A stretch of DNA of 64,000 bases from Acidobacteria bacterium 13_1_20CM_3_53_8 (GCA_001920415.1 MNJR01000051.1:31531-95530); one strand, 5' to 3'; shown: positions 1-8,287, counted from the stretch's first letter. Numbers and translations: made by a program. Notes: generated from the sequence alone by a model not told the origin.

Positions 1-226
1 GCCGAAACACGGCAGCCGCCGTAGGAAAAAGCAGGTCTCAAAGACACCAGAGCGCAACCAGTCCAGCATCTGAGTCTTTTGGGAAAATTGCTATTTGGTA
101 ATAAACCGTCCGTGCAGCCTTTTCATCTCTCAAGACATCTTGATTGAGCGGGCGCGCAAATTTTTAGCCGCAAACGCCCGCGATGAATTAATCGTCAGGC
201 AGAATCGCTTTTTTGAGGTTAAAGCA

Positions 227-1258
227 ATGAAAGCTACTACTTCGCTCTTCCTACTCCTCGTAATCTTGGGCGCAACGGTCGCGCTTCGCGCTCAAGGCAC
301 TGCCGCTCCCGCGCAATCAAGTGCGCCGACGGCTCAGCCCGCGCCCATCTCTTCGTCCTCTTCAATGGATATTCAGGGCATAAGAAACTACCTGCTCGGA
401 CCCGGCGACACAATCTCTGTGCGTGTGTTCGCGCAGCCAGACTTCAACTGGGACGGCGAGGTTGATAGCGATGGCAACATAAGAATCTTCTTCGTTGACA
501 CGCCCATAGCGGCGCGCTGCAAATCCGAGCAGGACTTACAGAAGGCCATCAGCACAGCTTATTCCAGGTACTTGCGAAACCCGCAGGTGAGCGTGCGCAT
601 AACGGGACACAATAGCCGCCAGCCCGCCGTCATTCATGGCGCTGTCTATACGCCGCAGCGTATTCAGATGATGCGCGCCGTTCACCTCAACGAGCTACTG
701 GCAGTCGCGGGCGGAATCACCGAGCGCTCTAACGGCACAATAGAAGTCCTGCATACGCAGGAAGTGATGTGCCCTGAGCCGGGCGAGGTGGTGGACGCTG
801 CGCCGCTACACTATTACAAGGTCGCAGACCTTCTGACCGGGAGAGCGGAGGCAAACCCTGTGATTCGTCCCGGCGACATAGTGCGCGCAATAGAGGCCGA
901 GCCTGTTTACATCACCGGCAACGTTGTTGCGCCGCAAGGTCTTTACCTGCGCGAACAGTTTACACTGACGCGCGCTCTGGCGATGGTCGGCGGAGCAGGC
1001 CCCAATTCCGATCTGTCAAGGGTTACGATCATACGGCAGAAGCCCGGCGACTCAGAGCCTCAGATAGTCAAGGTCAATTACAGCGCGATCAAGAAAGGGC
1101 AGCAGCCCGACGTACATTTGCAGCCCTACGACGTGGTCAATGTGCCGCGAGAGGGCGAATTGACGCCAGCGGGTATCCTTAAATCTCTGATTCGCACGGT
1201 AATTCCTGCAACGATGCAAAGCACCGGGGCAATGCTGCCTTATAGAATTATCTACTAA
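227..1258 (+). CDS. Polysaccharide biosynthesis/export protein (Wza-like, SLBB domains)
   Basis: Probable outer-membrane or periplasmic component of a capsule or exopolysaccharide export channel. The chosen ATG at 227 is preceded by GAGG at a good distance and begins a clear signal peptide (MKATTS, then a hydrophobic stretch ending near ALRAQ). An in-frame ATG at 95 would bury that signal and was rejected. After a Ser/Pro/Ala-rich linker the Poly_export domain starts near residue 55 with YLLGPGDTISVRV, followed by two SLBB-type beta-grasp segments, one with VIHGAVYTPQR and one with VYITGNVVAPQGLY. The length of 343 aa is normal for the family. No Wzc-like kinase or glycosyltransferase is adjacent inside the window, so the rest of the pathway must lie upstream. 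The family call is secure; the exported polymer is unknown. Confidence 0.85.
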   Translation: MKATTSLFLLLVILGATVALRAQGTAAPAQSSAPTAQPAPISSSSSMDIQGIRNYLLGPGDTISVRVFAQPDFNWDGEVDSDGNIRIFFVDTPIAARCKSEQDLQKAISTAYSRYLRNPQVSVRITGHNSRQPAVIHGAVYTPQRIQMMRAVHLNELLAVAGGITERSNGTIEVLHTQEVMCPEPGEVVDAAPLHYYKVADLLTGRAEANPVIRPGDIVRAIEAEPVYITGNVVAPQGLYLREQFTLTRALAMVGGAGPNSDLSRVTIIRQKPGDSEPQIVKVNYSAIKKGQQPDVHLQPYDVVNVPREGELTPAGILKSLIRTVIPATMQSTGAMLPYRIIY

Positions 1259-1326
1259 GAGTTTGCCTGAATCTTAAATTGCAATAGGCTGGCCTGCACT
1301 CAAGCCAGCCTATTTTCTTGAGCTTT

Positions 1327-1490
1327 AGAGAAGGGAAGAATGAAGAAGGCAAAAGTAAAAAGGCAAAAGGCAAAAGGGATAAGGATGAAAGAAATTCTAT
1401 TATTCCTTCCTCCAAATCTGAAAAAATGGTTTCAGCCTTACTTTTGCCTTTTTACTTTTACCTTTCTTCTGCCTTCTTCCTTCTGCCCGG
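1327..1490. repeat. Heptamer-built palindrome (GGCAAAA/GTAAAAA type)
   Basis: The left arm is made of 7-base units such as GGCAAAA and GTAAAAA, and the right arm near 1436-1476 is their reverse complement (CTTTTGCC, TTTTTACTTTTACC). The two short open frames over it are products of the repeat and are not genes. It lies between the export protein and the small membrane protein. Confidence 0.8.
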
Positions 1491-1564
1491 TTCGCCCTCT
1501 CGCCTCTCGTTGTGATAAATTGTTCGCTTCTCAAATTTAAGGATTTTCGGAGAGTGATTTCATT

Positions 1565-1879
1565 ATGAGTCGAAGACTTCCTTCAGCCGCCGCAGCGCGA
1601 AGGCGCAGACGCACCAGAACTCTAATCTGGGTGGCGGCTCTGGCTATCATCACAATTTCGCTCATCTATTTCGAGCAGACGGCGCTTCTATACATCTTGG
1701 CTACGCTGGGCGTCACTGTGCTGCTGATTGTTGTCGCTATGGCCGATCTTGCTGGTACGGAGAAGACCGCAGCGCAAACGCCCGTACCGGCTGACGACGC
1801 GGCTGCCATAGGCAGCGGGATGGCTGCGGCCTCAACCCCAACCGTAGCGAGCCAGAAGCGCACGGGTCAAAGACGCTGA
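1565..1879 (+). CDS. Small membrane protein with two transmembrane segments
   Basis: A 104-aa protein of no recognised family. A basic, Arg-rich N-terminus (residues about 10-18) is followed by two hydrophobic helices (about 20-36 and 40-60). The tail is Ala/Thr/Pro-rich, probably cytoplasmic or surface-exposed, and ends in basic residues. The ATG at 1565 has GGAGAG about ten bases upstream. It converges with the tiny reverse-strand gene that ends at 1927. Function cannot be inferred from sequence. Confidence 0.55.
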   Translation: MSRRLPSAAAARRRRRTRTLIWVAALAIITISLIYFEQTALLYILATLGVTVLLIVVAMADLAGTEKTAAQTPVPADDAAAIGSGMAAASTPTVASQKRTGQRR

Positions 1880-1926
1880 TCTTTGAGTAAGAGAATCTTT
1901 TTGGAAAGAGACGAGTTTCAGGGAAG

Positions 1927-2067
1927 TTAGCTGCGACGAGGCTTCTCTTTAACGGGAGGCCTCGAATCATATTCGCGCTCAAGCGCCTTCGGGTCGCCCA
2001 AGTGCTCAAGAAAAAGCACTACACCTGCGACCGCAATAGCTACGACGATTATGAGAGCGAAAATCAT
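1927..2067 (-). CDS. Single-pass small membrane protein (46 aa)
   Basis: The longer frame extends to 2184, but the ATG at 2067 is preceded by GAAAGG at about six bases and starts directly with a hydrophobic helix (MIFALIIVVAIAVAG). A charged tail containing EHLGDP and ending PPVKEKPRRS follows. This is the usual architecture of short bacterial membrane peptides. No family is recognised. The ribosome-binding site and membrane topology make it more likely real than chance, but it is short. Confidence 0.5.
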   Translation of the reverse strand: MIFALIIVVAIAVAGVVLFLEHLGDPKALEREYDSRPPVKEKPRRS

Positions 2068-2252
2068 TTGCGACCTTTCGGAATCTCGCGCGAGCTTGGC
2101 TGAGCTTCCAAGAACTTCAATAAATCTCCCACGCGGCTCCGCGTTTGCATGAGCAATAGACATGCCGCTCTTAAATCGCTGCAACCATAGTCAAGCGGCA
2201 AATTCGCACTGTGGCGTTTTGGACAAGCTACACGCGAATGCCACAACGAAGG

Positions 2253-2345
2253 AATGACACGGCGACGCGGTGACGCGGTGACGCGGCGAAAGAAGATACT
2301 TTTCTCTCCGCGTCACCGCGTCTCCCCTTCGCCGCGTCTCTTCTT
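2253..2345. repeat. Octamer-built palindrome (GGTGACGC type)
   Basis: The left arm repeats GGTGACGC with period 8 and the right arm repeats the complement (GCGTCACC). The right arm ends flush with the ATG of the histidine kinase at 2346. The lead-in GCCACAACGAAGG at about 2238 also precedes the heptamer palindrome near 7238. Confidence 0.75.
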
Positions 2346-4001
2346 ATGCGTCCTCTAAAACTGCACACGAAGACGACCGTGCTGGCTTCGGCTATAACGG
2401 TGACTGTGCTGGCGATTTTGCTGGCGCTGGTCATTCCGCGCGTTGCTGAGATAGTCAATGAAGAGCAGCGCTCGCGCGCAGAGCTTCAGGCTATAAATCT
2501 TGCCGAGCAGATTAGCCACATGCCAGAGCCGCGCGACCCGCAGATGCTGGCGCGCGCTGCGACAATCGTTCGCGGCTCGCGCCCCAGCATAGTGGCCGTA
2601 CGTGTGTGGGAGCGCGTCGGCGGCAAGTATGTGGAGACGGCTGCCGCTGCCGGAAGCGAGCCTGCCGAGGAGATTCCTGACGATACAATAGCGGCGCTTC
2701 GCAGCGGTCTTCAGTCAACCGTGACGAGACCCTTAGCGGCAAACGCCAACGCTTCGCTCTATCGCGTCTTCGCGCCTATCACTGAGCAGACGGGCGGCGA
2801 GCAGCGACGCAGCGGCGCGGTCGAACTCGTAGAGCGTTTGGACGACGCGCCGCTCATAGCGGTACGCTTTGAGCGCACGGCTATCATGGCCGCGCTCGCC
2901 GCTGTCATCCTCATCACGCTCGGCACATACCTTCTGTTTCGTCAACTCGTTTACAGACCCGTAGAACGCTTGCTGCTAGCAATGGCTCGCGCAGAGGCAG
3001 GAGACCTTCAAGCGGAAGCGCCGCCGCGTGCGCCGGACGAGCTAGGGCTGTTATCGCGCAACTTCAATCGCATGATCGCGCGCATAAGCCAGATGACTGC
3101 GGAGCGCGACGCGCAGAGGCGTATGCTGGAAGAGCGCGTGCGAGAAAGGACTGCGGAGCTTGCACAGAAGAATGAGCAGTTGGAGGAGCAGAACCGCGAC
3201 CTGTTGCAGATAACCAGACGCAACACAGAGCTTGAGCGCCTTGCAGCCGCAGGGCAGACAGCCGCGCAATTTGCGCACGAGGTCGGCACGCCTCTGAATC
3301 TAATCAGCGGCCACGTGCAGCTTCTTCGCTCGCAGGTGCAAAGGGACGAGCGCGCTATGTCAAGGCTCGATACCATAAACGCGCAGATAGAGCGTATAGA
3401 GCGAATCGTGCGCGGCATGCTTACACGCACTCGCCCAGTAGTGAGCGAGCACCAGCCCGTTGATTTGAACGCACTGCTGCTTCGCATATTCGACGCGACA
3501 GCACCGGCGCTGGACGCGCGCGGCGTGAAGTTGGAGACAGAGTTGACCGAAAGTCTGCCGCAGGTTGCGGGCGACTCAGACCGCCTTCAGCAACTCTTCA
3601 TAAACTTAATCAACAACGCGCTGGACGCAATGCCTGAAGGCGGGAAGCTCATCGTCCGCACCGCTTCCGCAACGAGCGACGCACATCTTGCGGCGCCGCG
3701 CGTGGATGATGACGGAGCGTCACCGAGCGCCGTTCTCATCGAATTCGCAGACACAGGCATGGGAATGGATGAAGAGATTCGCTCGCATCTGTTCGAGCCG
3801 TTCTATACTACGAAGGGGACGGGGCGCGGCTCCGGTCTGGGGCTTGTAGTCGTGCGCCAGGTCGTGCGCGAGCACGGCGGACAGATTGAAGTGGAGAGCA
3901 GAGAAAGTGAGGGCACGCGATTTCTGATAACGCTTCCCGCGATTGTAAAGAAGAGGACGGAAGCTGAAGGTCAGAGGCCGGAAGCTGTCGTAAAAATTTG
4001 A
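2346..4001 (+). CDS. Membrane sensor histidine kinase (HAMP, HisKA, HATPase)
   Basis: Likely the sensor of the sigma-54 response regulator encoded 100 bp downstream. A first membrane helix (about residues 12-32) and a second (about 180-202) bracket an extracytoplasmic domain. A HAMP segment and a long coiled coil (ERVRERTAELAQKNEQLEEQ) follow. The H-box AQFAHEVGTPLN places the phosphoacceptor at His311. The N-box INLINNALDAMPEGG and the ATP-lid motifs DTGMGMD, FEPFYTTK and GSGLGL are intact, so the kinase should be active. The H-box and overall shape resemble NtrB/ZraS-type kinases. The signal is unknown. The start abuts a palindrome and has no good Shine-Dalgarno site, so the exact start is moderately certain. 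Confidence 0.9.
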   Translation: MRPLKLHTKTTVLASAITVTVLAILLALVIPRVAEIVNEEQRSRAELQAINLAEQISHMPEPRDPQMLARAATIVRGSRPSIVAVRVWERVGGKYVETAAAAGSEPAEEIPDDTIAALRSGLQSTVTRPLAANANASLYRVFAPITEQTGGEQRRSGAVELVERLDDAPLIAVRFERTAIMAALAAVILITLGTYLLFRQLVYRPVERLLLAMARAEAGDLQAEAPPRAPDELGLLSRNFNRMIARISQMTAERDAQRRMLEERVRERTAELAQKNEQLEEQNRDLLQITRRNTELERLAAAGQTAAQFAHEVGTPLNLISGHVQLLRSQVQRDERAMSRLDTINAQIERIERIVRGMLTRTRPVVSEHQPVDLNALLLRIFDATAPALDARGVKLETELTESLPQVAGDSDRLQQLFINLINNALDAMPEGGKLIVRTASATSDAHLAAPRVDDDGASPSAVLIEFADTGMGMDEEIRSHLFEPFYTTKGTGRGSGLGLVVVRQVVREHGGQIEVESRESEGTRFLITLPAIVKKRTEAEGQRPEAVVKI

Positions 4002-4017
4002 AGTCACAAGCGAATAT

Positions 4018-4068
4018 TCCAGATTTAATTTCAAATCTGAAATTTGAGATTTGAAATCTGAAATCTTA
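4018..4068. repeat. Short heptamer palindrome (AATCTGA type)
   Basis: Units AATCTGA, AATTTGA and GATTTGA repeat with period 7 and fold on their own reverse complement. It separates the kinase from its response regulator by 100 bp, so any polycistronic transcript would contain this hairpin. Confidence 0.75.
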
Positions 4069-4101
4069 AAACCAGCATACTGCATCTAAAATCTGCTTTT
4101 T

Positions 4102-5487
4102 ATGAAACGCATTCTGGTAGTTGACGACGACCGCGCTTCGTGCGAGTTGCTGCGCGAAATCTTTGCCGCGCAAGGGTGGCAGGCCGAGACCGCTCAGACG
4201 CCCGCGCAAGCTAAAGAGCTTTCCGAGTCGCATGCCTTCGATCTGGTGGTTAGCGACGTGAATCTTGAAGCAGAGGAATCGGGGCTGGATATATTGCGAA
4301 TCTTGCGCGACAAGTGTCCTGTGATTCTTGTGACAGGGTTCGGCACACTGGACGCCGCCGTGCAGGCTTCGCGCGAAGGCGCTTGGGATTTCATCTCAAA
4401 GCCTTTCAAAGTTGAAGAGGTCGTGGCAACTGCGCGGCGCGCAATGGAAAGAGAGAGTGGCGAGAAGAAAGAGGCGAAGGAAGCGGAATCGGTTGCGCCT
4501 AACTACGAGCAGACGGGGCTGGTCGGTCGCTCGCCCATAATGATAGAGCTTTACAAAGAGATTGCGCGCGTAGCTCCCGCGCGTTCGACCGTGCTTATCA
4601 CCGGCGAATCCGGCACAGGCAAAGAGTTGGTCGCACGCGCCATTCACCAGCACAGCCCGCGTGCCGCGCGCCCGTTCGTTCCCGTTAACTGCGGCGCTCT
4701 TACAGAAACGCTTCTAGAAGCGGAACTCTTCGGCCACGTGCGCGGCTCGTTCACGGGCGCTGTAGCGGATCGCAAAGGACTCTGGGAAGAGGCTGAAGAG
4801 GGCACGCTCTTTCTGGACGAGACAGGCGAGACGAGCCAGGCCATGCAGGTCAAGCTGCTGCGTGCGCTTCAGGAAGGCGAGATTCGTCGCGTAGGTTCTT
4901 CAAAGCCAACGCGCGTTAACGCACGAGTCGTCGCAGCTACGAACCGCGATCTGGAACGCGAAGTTAAAGCAGGCAGATTCCGCGAAGACCTCTTCTACCG
5001 TTTGAGCGTGGTCACGCTAGTTGTCCCGCCCTTGCGAGACAGGCGAAGCGACATCCCGCTTCTAGGCGAAAGATTTCTGCGGCTCGCAGCCGAAAGGACA
5101 GGACGCCGCCTCAGATTCTCGGACAGTGCGCTCAATCTTCTGATGGCTTACGACTGGCCGGGCAATGTTAGGGAACTTGAGAACGCGGTCGAGGCGGCAG
5201 CGCTGCGCGCTCGCGGCGCGGAGATAGCTCCCGAAGATTTGCCCGTGAAGATGCAGACGAGCGATGTGAAGGCGCGCGCTGCTCTATCACGCTCGCCGCT
5301 GACGGCTATGTACGCAGACCTCGTCTCGATGGATGAATTGGAACGTCGCTACCTTCTTCACGTGCTGGAAGCGACGGGCGGCAACCGCACGCGCGCGGCA
5401 GAAATCCTGGACATTGATCGCCGAACGCTCTATCGCATGGCCGAGCGCTTCGGAATCAAGCTGGAAGAGCGCGAGCGTGAAGTGTAG
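4102..5487 (+). CDS. Sigma-54-dependent response regulator (NtrC/ZraR family)
   Basis: A 461-aa transcription activator with the full three-domain layout. The receiver domain has the acidic pocket (VVDDD) and phosphoacceptor Asp52 in VVSDVN. The AAA+ domain has Walker A GESGTGKE, the sigma-54 contact loop as GSFTGA (usual GAFTGA), Walker B LFLDETGE and WPGNVREL. The C-terminal Fis-type helix-turn-helix is GNRTRAAEILDIDRRTLYRM. It should open sigma-54 promoters when phosphorylated by the upstream kinase. The Ser in the GAFTGA loop and the Thr in the Walker B region (usual LDEIGE) are small deviations unlikely to abolish function. Its targets are not visible here. Confidence 0.93.
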   Translation: MKRILVVDDDRASCELLREIFAAQGWQAETAQTPAQAKELSESHAFDLVVSDVNLEAEESGLDILRILRDKCPVILVTGFGTLDAAVQASREGAWDFISKPFKVEEVVATARRAMERESGEKKEAKEAESVAPNYEQTGLVGRSPIMIELYKEIARVAPARSTVLITGESGTGKELVARAIHQHSPRAARPFVPVNCGALTETLLEAELFGHVRGSFTGAVADRKGLWEEAEEGTLFLDETGETSQAMQVKLLRALQEGEIRRVGSSKPTRVNARVVAATNRDLEREVKAGRFREDLFYRLSVVTLVVPPLRDRRSDIPLLGERFLRLAAERTGRRLRFSDSALNLLMAYDWPGNVRELENAVEAAALRARGAEIAPEDLPVKMQTSDVKARAALSRSPLTAMYADLVSMDELERRYLLHVLEATGGNRTRAAEILDIDRRTLYRMAERFGIKLEEREREV

Positions 5488-5572
5488 AAAAGCAAGGATG
5501 AATGAGTTGCTACTGATATGTCGCTCCTCTAAGAGCTAATACCGAATTGCACAATAAAATTAAGGTCAACAG

Positions 5573-5825
5573 ATTATCCACTAAATCACACTATCAATAC
5601 TGTGGACAGTTTTTGATGGCAAAAAGCTCAATAAATCAGCCGGTTTTCGCGTGGTTTTGAATTATTTGCAAGTTAGCTCCACGAGCAGACTTTGATTAAA
5701 TTCAGCCGCGCTTGAAGAATCAATAACTTACGGAAATCGCGACTCTAAAACTGTCAACAGTATTGACTATACTACACGAAGAGAACTGTTCGTTTCGTGT
5801 AGTATAGTGTGATTTAGTGGATAAT
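5573..5825. repeat. Decamer-type palindrome interrupted by an insertion
   Basis: The left arm starts ATTATCCACTAAATCACAC and the right arm ends with its complement at 5825. The same CCACTAAATCAC-type palindrome occurs at 14363, 18016 and 61047. Here the left arm is split by a 171-bp insert. No gene is seen in 5488-5948 apart from these two structures. Confidence 0.85.
5595..5765. mobile_element. 171-bp MITE-like element with 19-bp terminal inverted repeats
   Basis: The ends are CAATACTGTGGACAGTTTT and, on the other strand, CAATACTGTTGACAGTTTT, which differ at one base. ACTAT is duplicated at 5590-5594 and 5766-5770. The uninterrupted right arm of the surrounding palindrome shows the empty site with only one ACTAT. 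There is no transposase inside, so it would be a non-autonomous element mobilised in trans. The parent IS family cannot be named from these ends. Confidence 0.85.
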
Positions 5826-5948
5826 TCATTCGCTCCTTTCTCTTAAAGGCTTATATCGAACTCACGTTAGGTATCATTAACTCGATTGAATTGTTATGCG
5901 AAGCGATACGACTACTCTTTTATGCCTCTTATTTTATACTTCGGCTCT

Positions 5949-6485
5949 TCACGGAGATGGCACGGCTTCAGTTCGCGTCTCTTCTTCGGGCGTGACGGGG
6001 GGCAGATTCAGATTGTCCAGAGTCTTGTCTAAGGCTGCGAGCTGGCGCGCAGCATCGCTTGCGCCGCGCTGCACGGCACGCTCGGCAGTGTCCAGGTCTC
6101 TGAGGATTCCGCGCAACGCTGTGTGGCTCGTTTCATCATCATGCGCGCGTGCACGCAGGGCGCGGTTGATTGCGGTCTCGGCTTGATTCAGGGCACGCAG
6201 CGCGACCTCGCGGCGGTCGCGCCTGCGCGAATTAAGATATGTCCTGGCCTCTGCTATGCGGTCGCCTGCGACCTCTATGTCAGCGTCACGCGCGGGCAGG
6301 TCTGGCTGGTGCGCTACGGGCTGCGCGCCCGGCGGCACGACCGAAGCGCGGCTGGCATCTGTCGTCACTATCTCTTCGACGGGGTGCGACGCGCATGAAG
6401 CCGCAAGCATCAGGCCTAGGCAGAGCGAGAAGAGTTTGAGTGCGTGCGTCCGCTTTCCATTAGTTTGCGTCTCTAGCTTTATCAT
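5949..6485 (-). CDS. Predicted lipoprotein with helical repeats
   Basis: A 178-aa protein with a lipoprotein signal: basic start, hydrophobic core (LFSLCLGLML) and lipobox LAASC. The mature part has a Pro-rich linker and then an almost purely helical Arg/Ala-rich region (EARTYLNSRRRDRREVALRAL and so on). It could form a coiled coil or a helical hairpin in the periplasm. An acidic Pro/Glu tail ends the protein. No family is recognised. It stands alone on the reverse strand. Confidence 0.65.
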   Translation of the reverse strand: MIKLETQTNGKRTHALKLFSLCLGLMLAASCASHPVEEIVTTDASRASVVPPGAQPVAHQPDLPARDADIEVAGDRIAEARTYLNSRRRDRREVALRALNQAETAINRALRARAHDDETSHTALRGILRDLDTAERAVQRGASDAARQLAALDKTLDNLNLPPVTPEEETRTEAVPSP

Positions 6486-6574
6486 CTCTTCAAAACTTCT
6501 ATTAGCTTATACGATTTCTTCCCGCACCTGAAAGGAGCGCGCCGACGCGCTAATCCCGACCATAGGAAAAGGCG

Positions 6575-6615
6575 AGAGGGGCGTGACTACCTCCTCATCA
6601 TAGTCACGCCCCTCT
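6575..6615. terminator. Perfect 15-bp hairpin, probable terminator
   Basis: AGAGGGGCGTGACTA pairs perfectly with TAGTCACGCCCCTCT across an 11-base loop. A second, weaker hairpin follows at about 6619-6651. It lies downstream of the reverse-strand His-rich gene. The U-tract is poor, so the terminator role is inferred from position and stability. Confidence 0.5.
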
Positions 6616-6775
6616 ACATCGCGCGCAAGTAAACCCATAGGGCTTGCTTACGCGCAATCCCCTTGCCACGTCTTTAGGCTGAAAGCTCTGAAGTCGGGGC
6701 AAACTAATAATACTTTGTCAAAAATCTAGCGGCCACACGCTTCAAGCGCACGCGCCGCTAGATTAGTGTTTGGAG

Positions 6776-6964
6776 TTACTCCATGTTCGCATTGCCGCCA
6801 GTGCGAGCAGCGTGGCGATGGTGACGCCTGTGATGACGGTGATGCCTGTGATGGCCGCCGCCCATGTTGCCGGTGCCGCCCATGTTCATGTTCTGCGCGA
6901 AAGCAAGGCTGCCGAAGCAGAGCATGAAGATGATTGTCAGAACGAGACTGAGTTTGCTTCTCAC
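6776..6964 (-). CDS. Secreted His/Met/Gly-rich small protein
   Basis: A 62-aa peptide starting at GTG (6964) with AAAGGAG nine bases upstream. Residues 1-23 are a textbook signal peptide ending AFAQ. The mature chain begins NMNMGG and contains a dense His/Arg block (HHRHHRHHRRHHRH) and a short tail. Met and His richness suggests metal binding (Cu, Ni or Zn), but this is inference. No transporter or metallochaperone is adjacent. Low complexity prevents a family assignment, but the signal peptide and ribosome-binding site support a real gene. Confidence 0.65.
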   Translation of the reverse strand: MRSKLSLVLTIIFMLCFGSLAFAQNMNMGGTGNMGGGHHRHHRHHRRHHRHAARTGGNANME

Positions 6965-7237
6965 TAGTGATTTCTCCTTTGAGTTTTACCGCAAATGCGG
7001 ATTTGTGATCATGATCCAAGAACCGCTTTGAAAGGCGAGCTTCAGACTGATAACACGACATCGAAATCGCGCTGATGCACATTACCTGTTTGCTCGCACC
7101 AGACCCGGCGAGCAACGTTCGTGCCAATCTCACCGGCATGAGAACACGCGCTTTTTCTACCAATTTTTCAACGGCTCAAGATCGTAGAGCACGGAAAGCT
7201 GTGGCAACTTTGCCCGAACCACATAATTGCCACAACG

Positions 7238-7349
7238 AAGGGATGAAGGATGAGGGATGAGGGATGAGGGCGAAGGGATGAATAAGAAGGAGTAATTGCG
7301 TCAACGTGCAACAGGCTCCTTCTTATTCATCCCTCATCCCTTCCATCCT
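7238..7349. repeat. Heptamer palindrome (GGGATGA type)
   Basis: GGGATGA units form the left arm. A conserved core (GAATAAGAAGGAG and CTCCTTCTTATTC) forms the upper stem. The right arm, TCATCCC units, runs into the 3' end of the DUF1003 gene and provides its last codons and stop. The same core recurs inside a REP element near 24450-24541. The rest of 6965-7326 shows nothing else I can support. Confidence 0.85.
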
Positions 7350-7953
7350 CCCTGCTCTTCTTCTCCTTCCGCCTTCCGCCTTGCTCTTCAGCGACCCTTT
7401 TCACATCTTTCGACTTGGCGTTCACAGTCTTCTCAATCACATCTAAAACTTCCTGCGGCTCTGGCGAGACTTTGAGCGCTTCGGCCTCCGGGTCGTGCTT
7501 TAAGCTGAAATCGTCATGAAGATGGTCTAGTTGCTGTGCGATCTCCTGGAGCATGTCCAGAACTTTCGCGGCCTTCTGCTCGGCCAGCAGGTTTACGTGA
7601 AGGTCAAGTTCAGCACGCCGCTCACTTAACTCTTGCGAGCGATTCTGCGAGATGAGCACGAATGTAGAGAGGAAGATGGCTTCGAGCGAGACTATCATGG
7701 TCAGTAGCTGGAATGGGAACGGGTCGAATTCTGAGATGTAGTGAATGTGAACGAGACCAATGTTGAGCAGAATCCAGAGACCGAACCAGATGGCGTGAAC
7801 ATAGACGAACGCCATTGAGCCGAAGAAGGCAGTTATGAGGTCGGCTATGCGAGTCTGGAACGTGCGCGAGCGCTCGGCTTTATTCTGCATCTCTATGACA
7901 GCCGAAATGTTCTTTCGCAGAATTTCGCTTTGTGAAAAGTTTTCGTCGCTCAT
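7327..7953 (-). CDS. DUF1003 family membrane protein
   Basis: A 208-aa protein of the DUF1003 family. Two membrane helices (about residues 42-65 and 80-105, with FVYVHAIWFGLWILLN) follow a short cytoplasmic N-terminus. The family signature FDPFPFQLLTMIVSLEAIFL is present, then a C-terminal coiled coil (ERRAELDLHVNLLAEQKAAK). The last residues (EDGRDEG) and the TGA are encoded by the arm of the flanking GGGATGA palindrome, so the native C-terminus has probably been replaced or extended by the repeat. Molecular function of the family is unknown. Confidence 0.85.
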   Translation of the reverse strand: MSDENFSQSEILRKNISAVIEMQNKAERSRTFQTRIADLITAFFGSMAFVYVHAIWFGLWILLNIGLVHIHYISEFDPFPFQLLTMIVSLEAIFLSTFVLISQNRSQELSERRAELDLHVNLLAEQKAAKVLDMLQEIAQQLDHLHDDFSLKHDPEAEALKVSPEPQEVLDVIEKTVNAKSKDVKRVAEEQGGRRKEKKSREDGRDEG

Positions 7954-8092
7954 CAGGTCTGTTCAGCCCTCCCGGATTCGACTATTGCTAAAAAATTAAC
8001 ACAGTACGAAAGAAAATGGACGAATTTATGAGGGGCTGTAGGGGGGCGAACGGATTTTGTCTCAACGCGGTGGCAGGAATATAAAAAGCGGG

Positions 8093-8121
8093 TTGCAACT
8101 TTTTCACGGCTGGTGCATAAT
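8093..8121 (+). promoter_or_regulatory. Sigma-70 promoter of the candidate small RNA
   Basis: TTGCAA (8093-8098), a 17-base spacer and CATAAT (8116-8121) make a strong housekeeping promoter. Transcription should start near 8128, immediately ahead of three stacked hairpins. Confidence 0.65.
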
Positions 8122-8127
8122 CCGTTT

Positions 8128-8223
8128 GCGCCCGACTCCCCGTTGGGCGAAGTGGTCGCGTGGGGTGAGGACACGTGGCCTTAGGGTGGGGGCAGTGGGA
8201 GGCCCCCGCCCGCTTATTTTTTT
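8128..8223 (+). ncRNA. Candidate small RNA, about 95 nt, three hairpins
   Basis: A promoter and an intrinsic terminator bracket a compact non-coding unit. Hairpin 1 is GCCCGAC/GTTGGGC with loop TCCCC. Hairpin 2 is GGTCGCGTG/CACGTGGCC with loop GGGTGAGGA. Hairpin 3 is the terminator. The C-run of loop 1 and the G-run at loop 2 could pair as a kissing interaction. No start codon with a ribosome-binding site is seen inside. It lies between the DUF1003 gene (divergent) and the APC permease 440 bp away, so it is more likely a stand-alone RNA than a leader. I do not recognise it as a known family. Confidence 0.6.
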
Positions 8224-8224
8224 A
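8184..8224 (+). terminator. Strong intrinsic terminator of the small RNA
   Basis: GGGTGGGGGC pairs with GCCCCCGCCC over ten base pairs (one G-U), with an eight-base loop, and is followed by TTATTTTTTT. Confidence 0.85.
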
Positions 8225-8287
8225 GGCCTAAAATTTTCCAGCCACACTTTCTATTCAAATTCATTTCACAATCTTAAAGCGCATTTT

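Noticed and set aside
1..226. Possible end of an upstream gene at the left edge
   Set aside because: Only a few codons could precede a stop at about 24; not enough to support a gene.
1318..1540. Two overlapping small ORFs after the export protein gene
   Set aside because: They consist of the AAAAGG/CTTTTT repeat translated in two frames and have no ribosome-binding site; treated as a palindrome.
6726..7163. Reverse ORF of 145 aa over the His-rich gene
   Set aside because: Different frame of the same region; the GTG start at 6964 with AAAGGAG and a signal peptide is the better gene.
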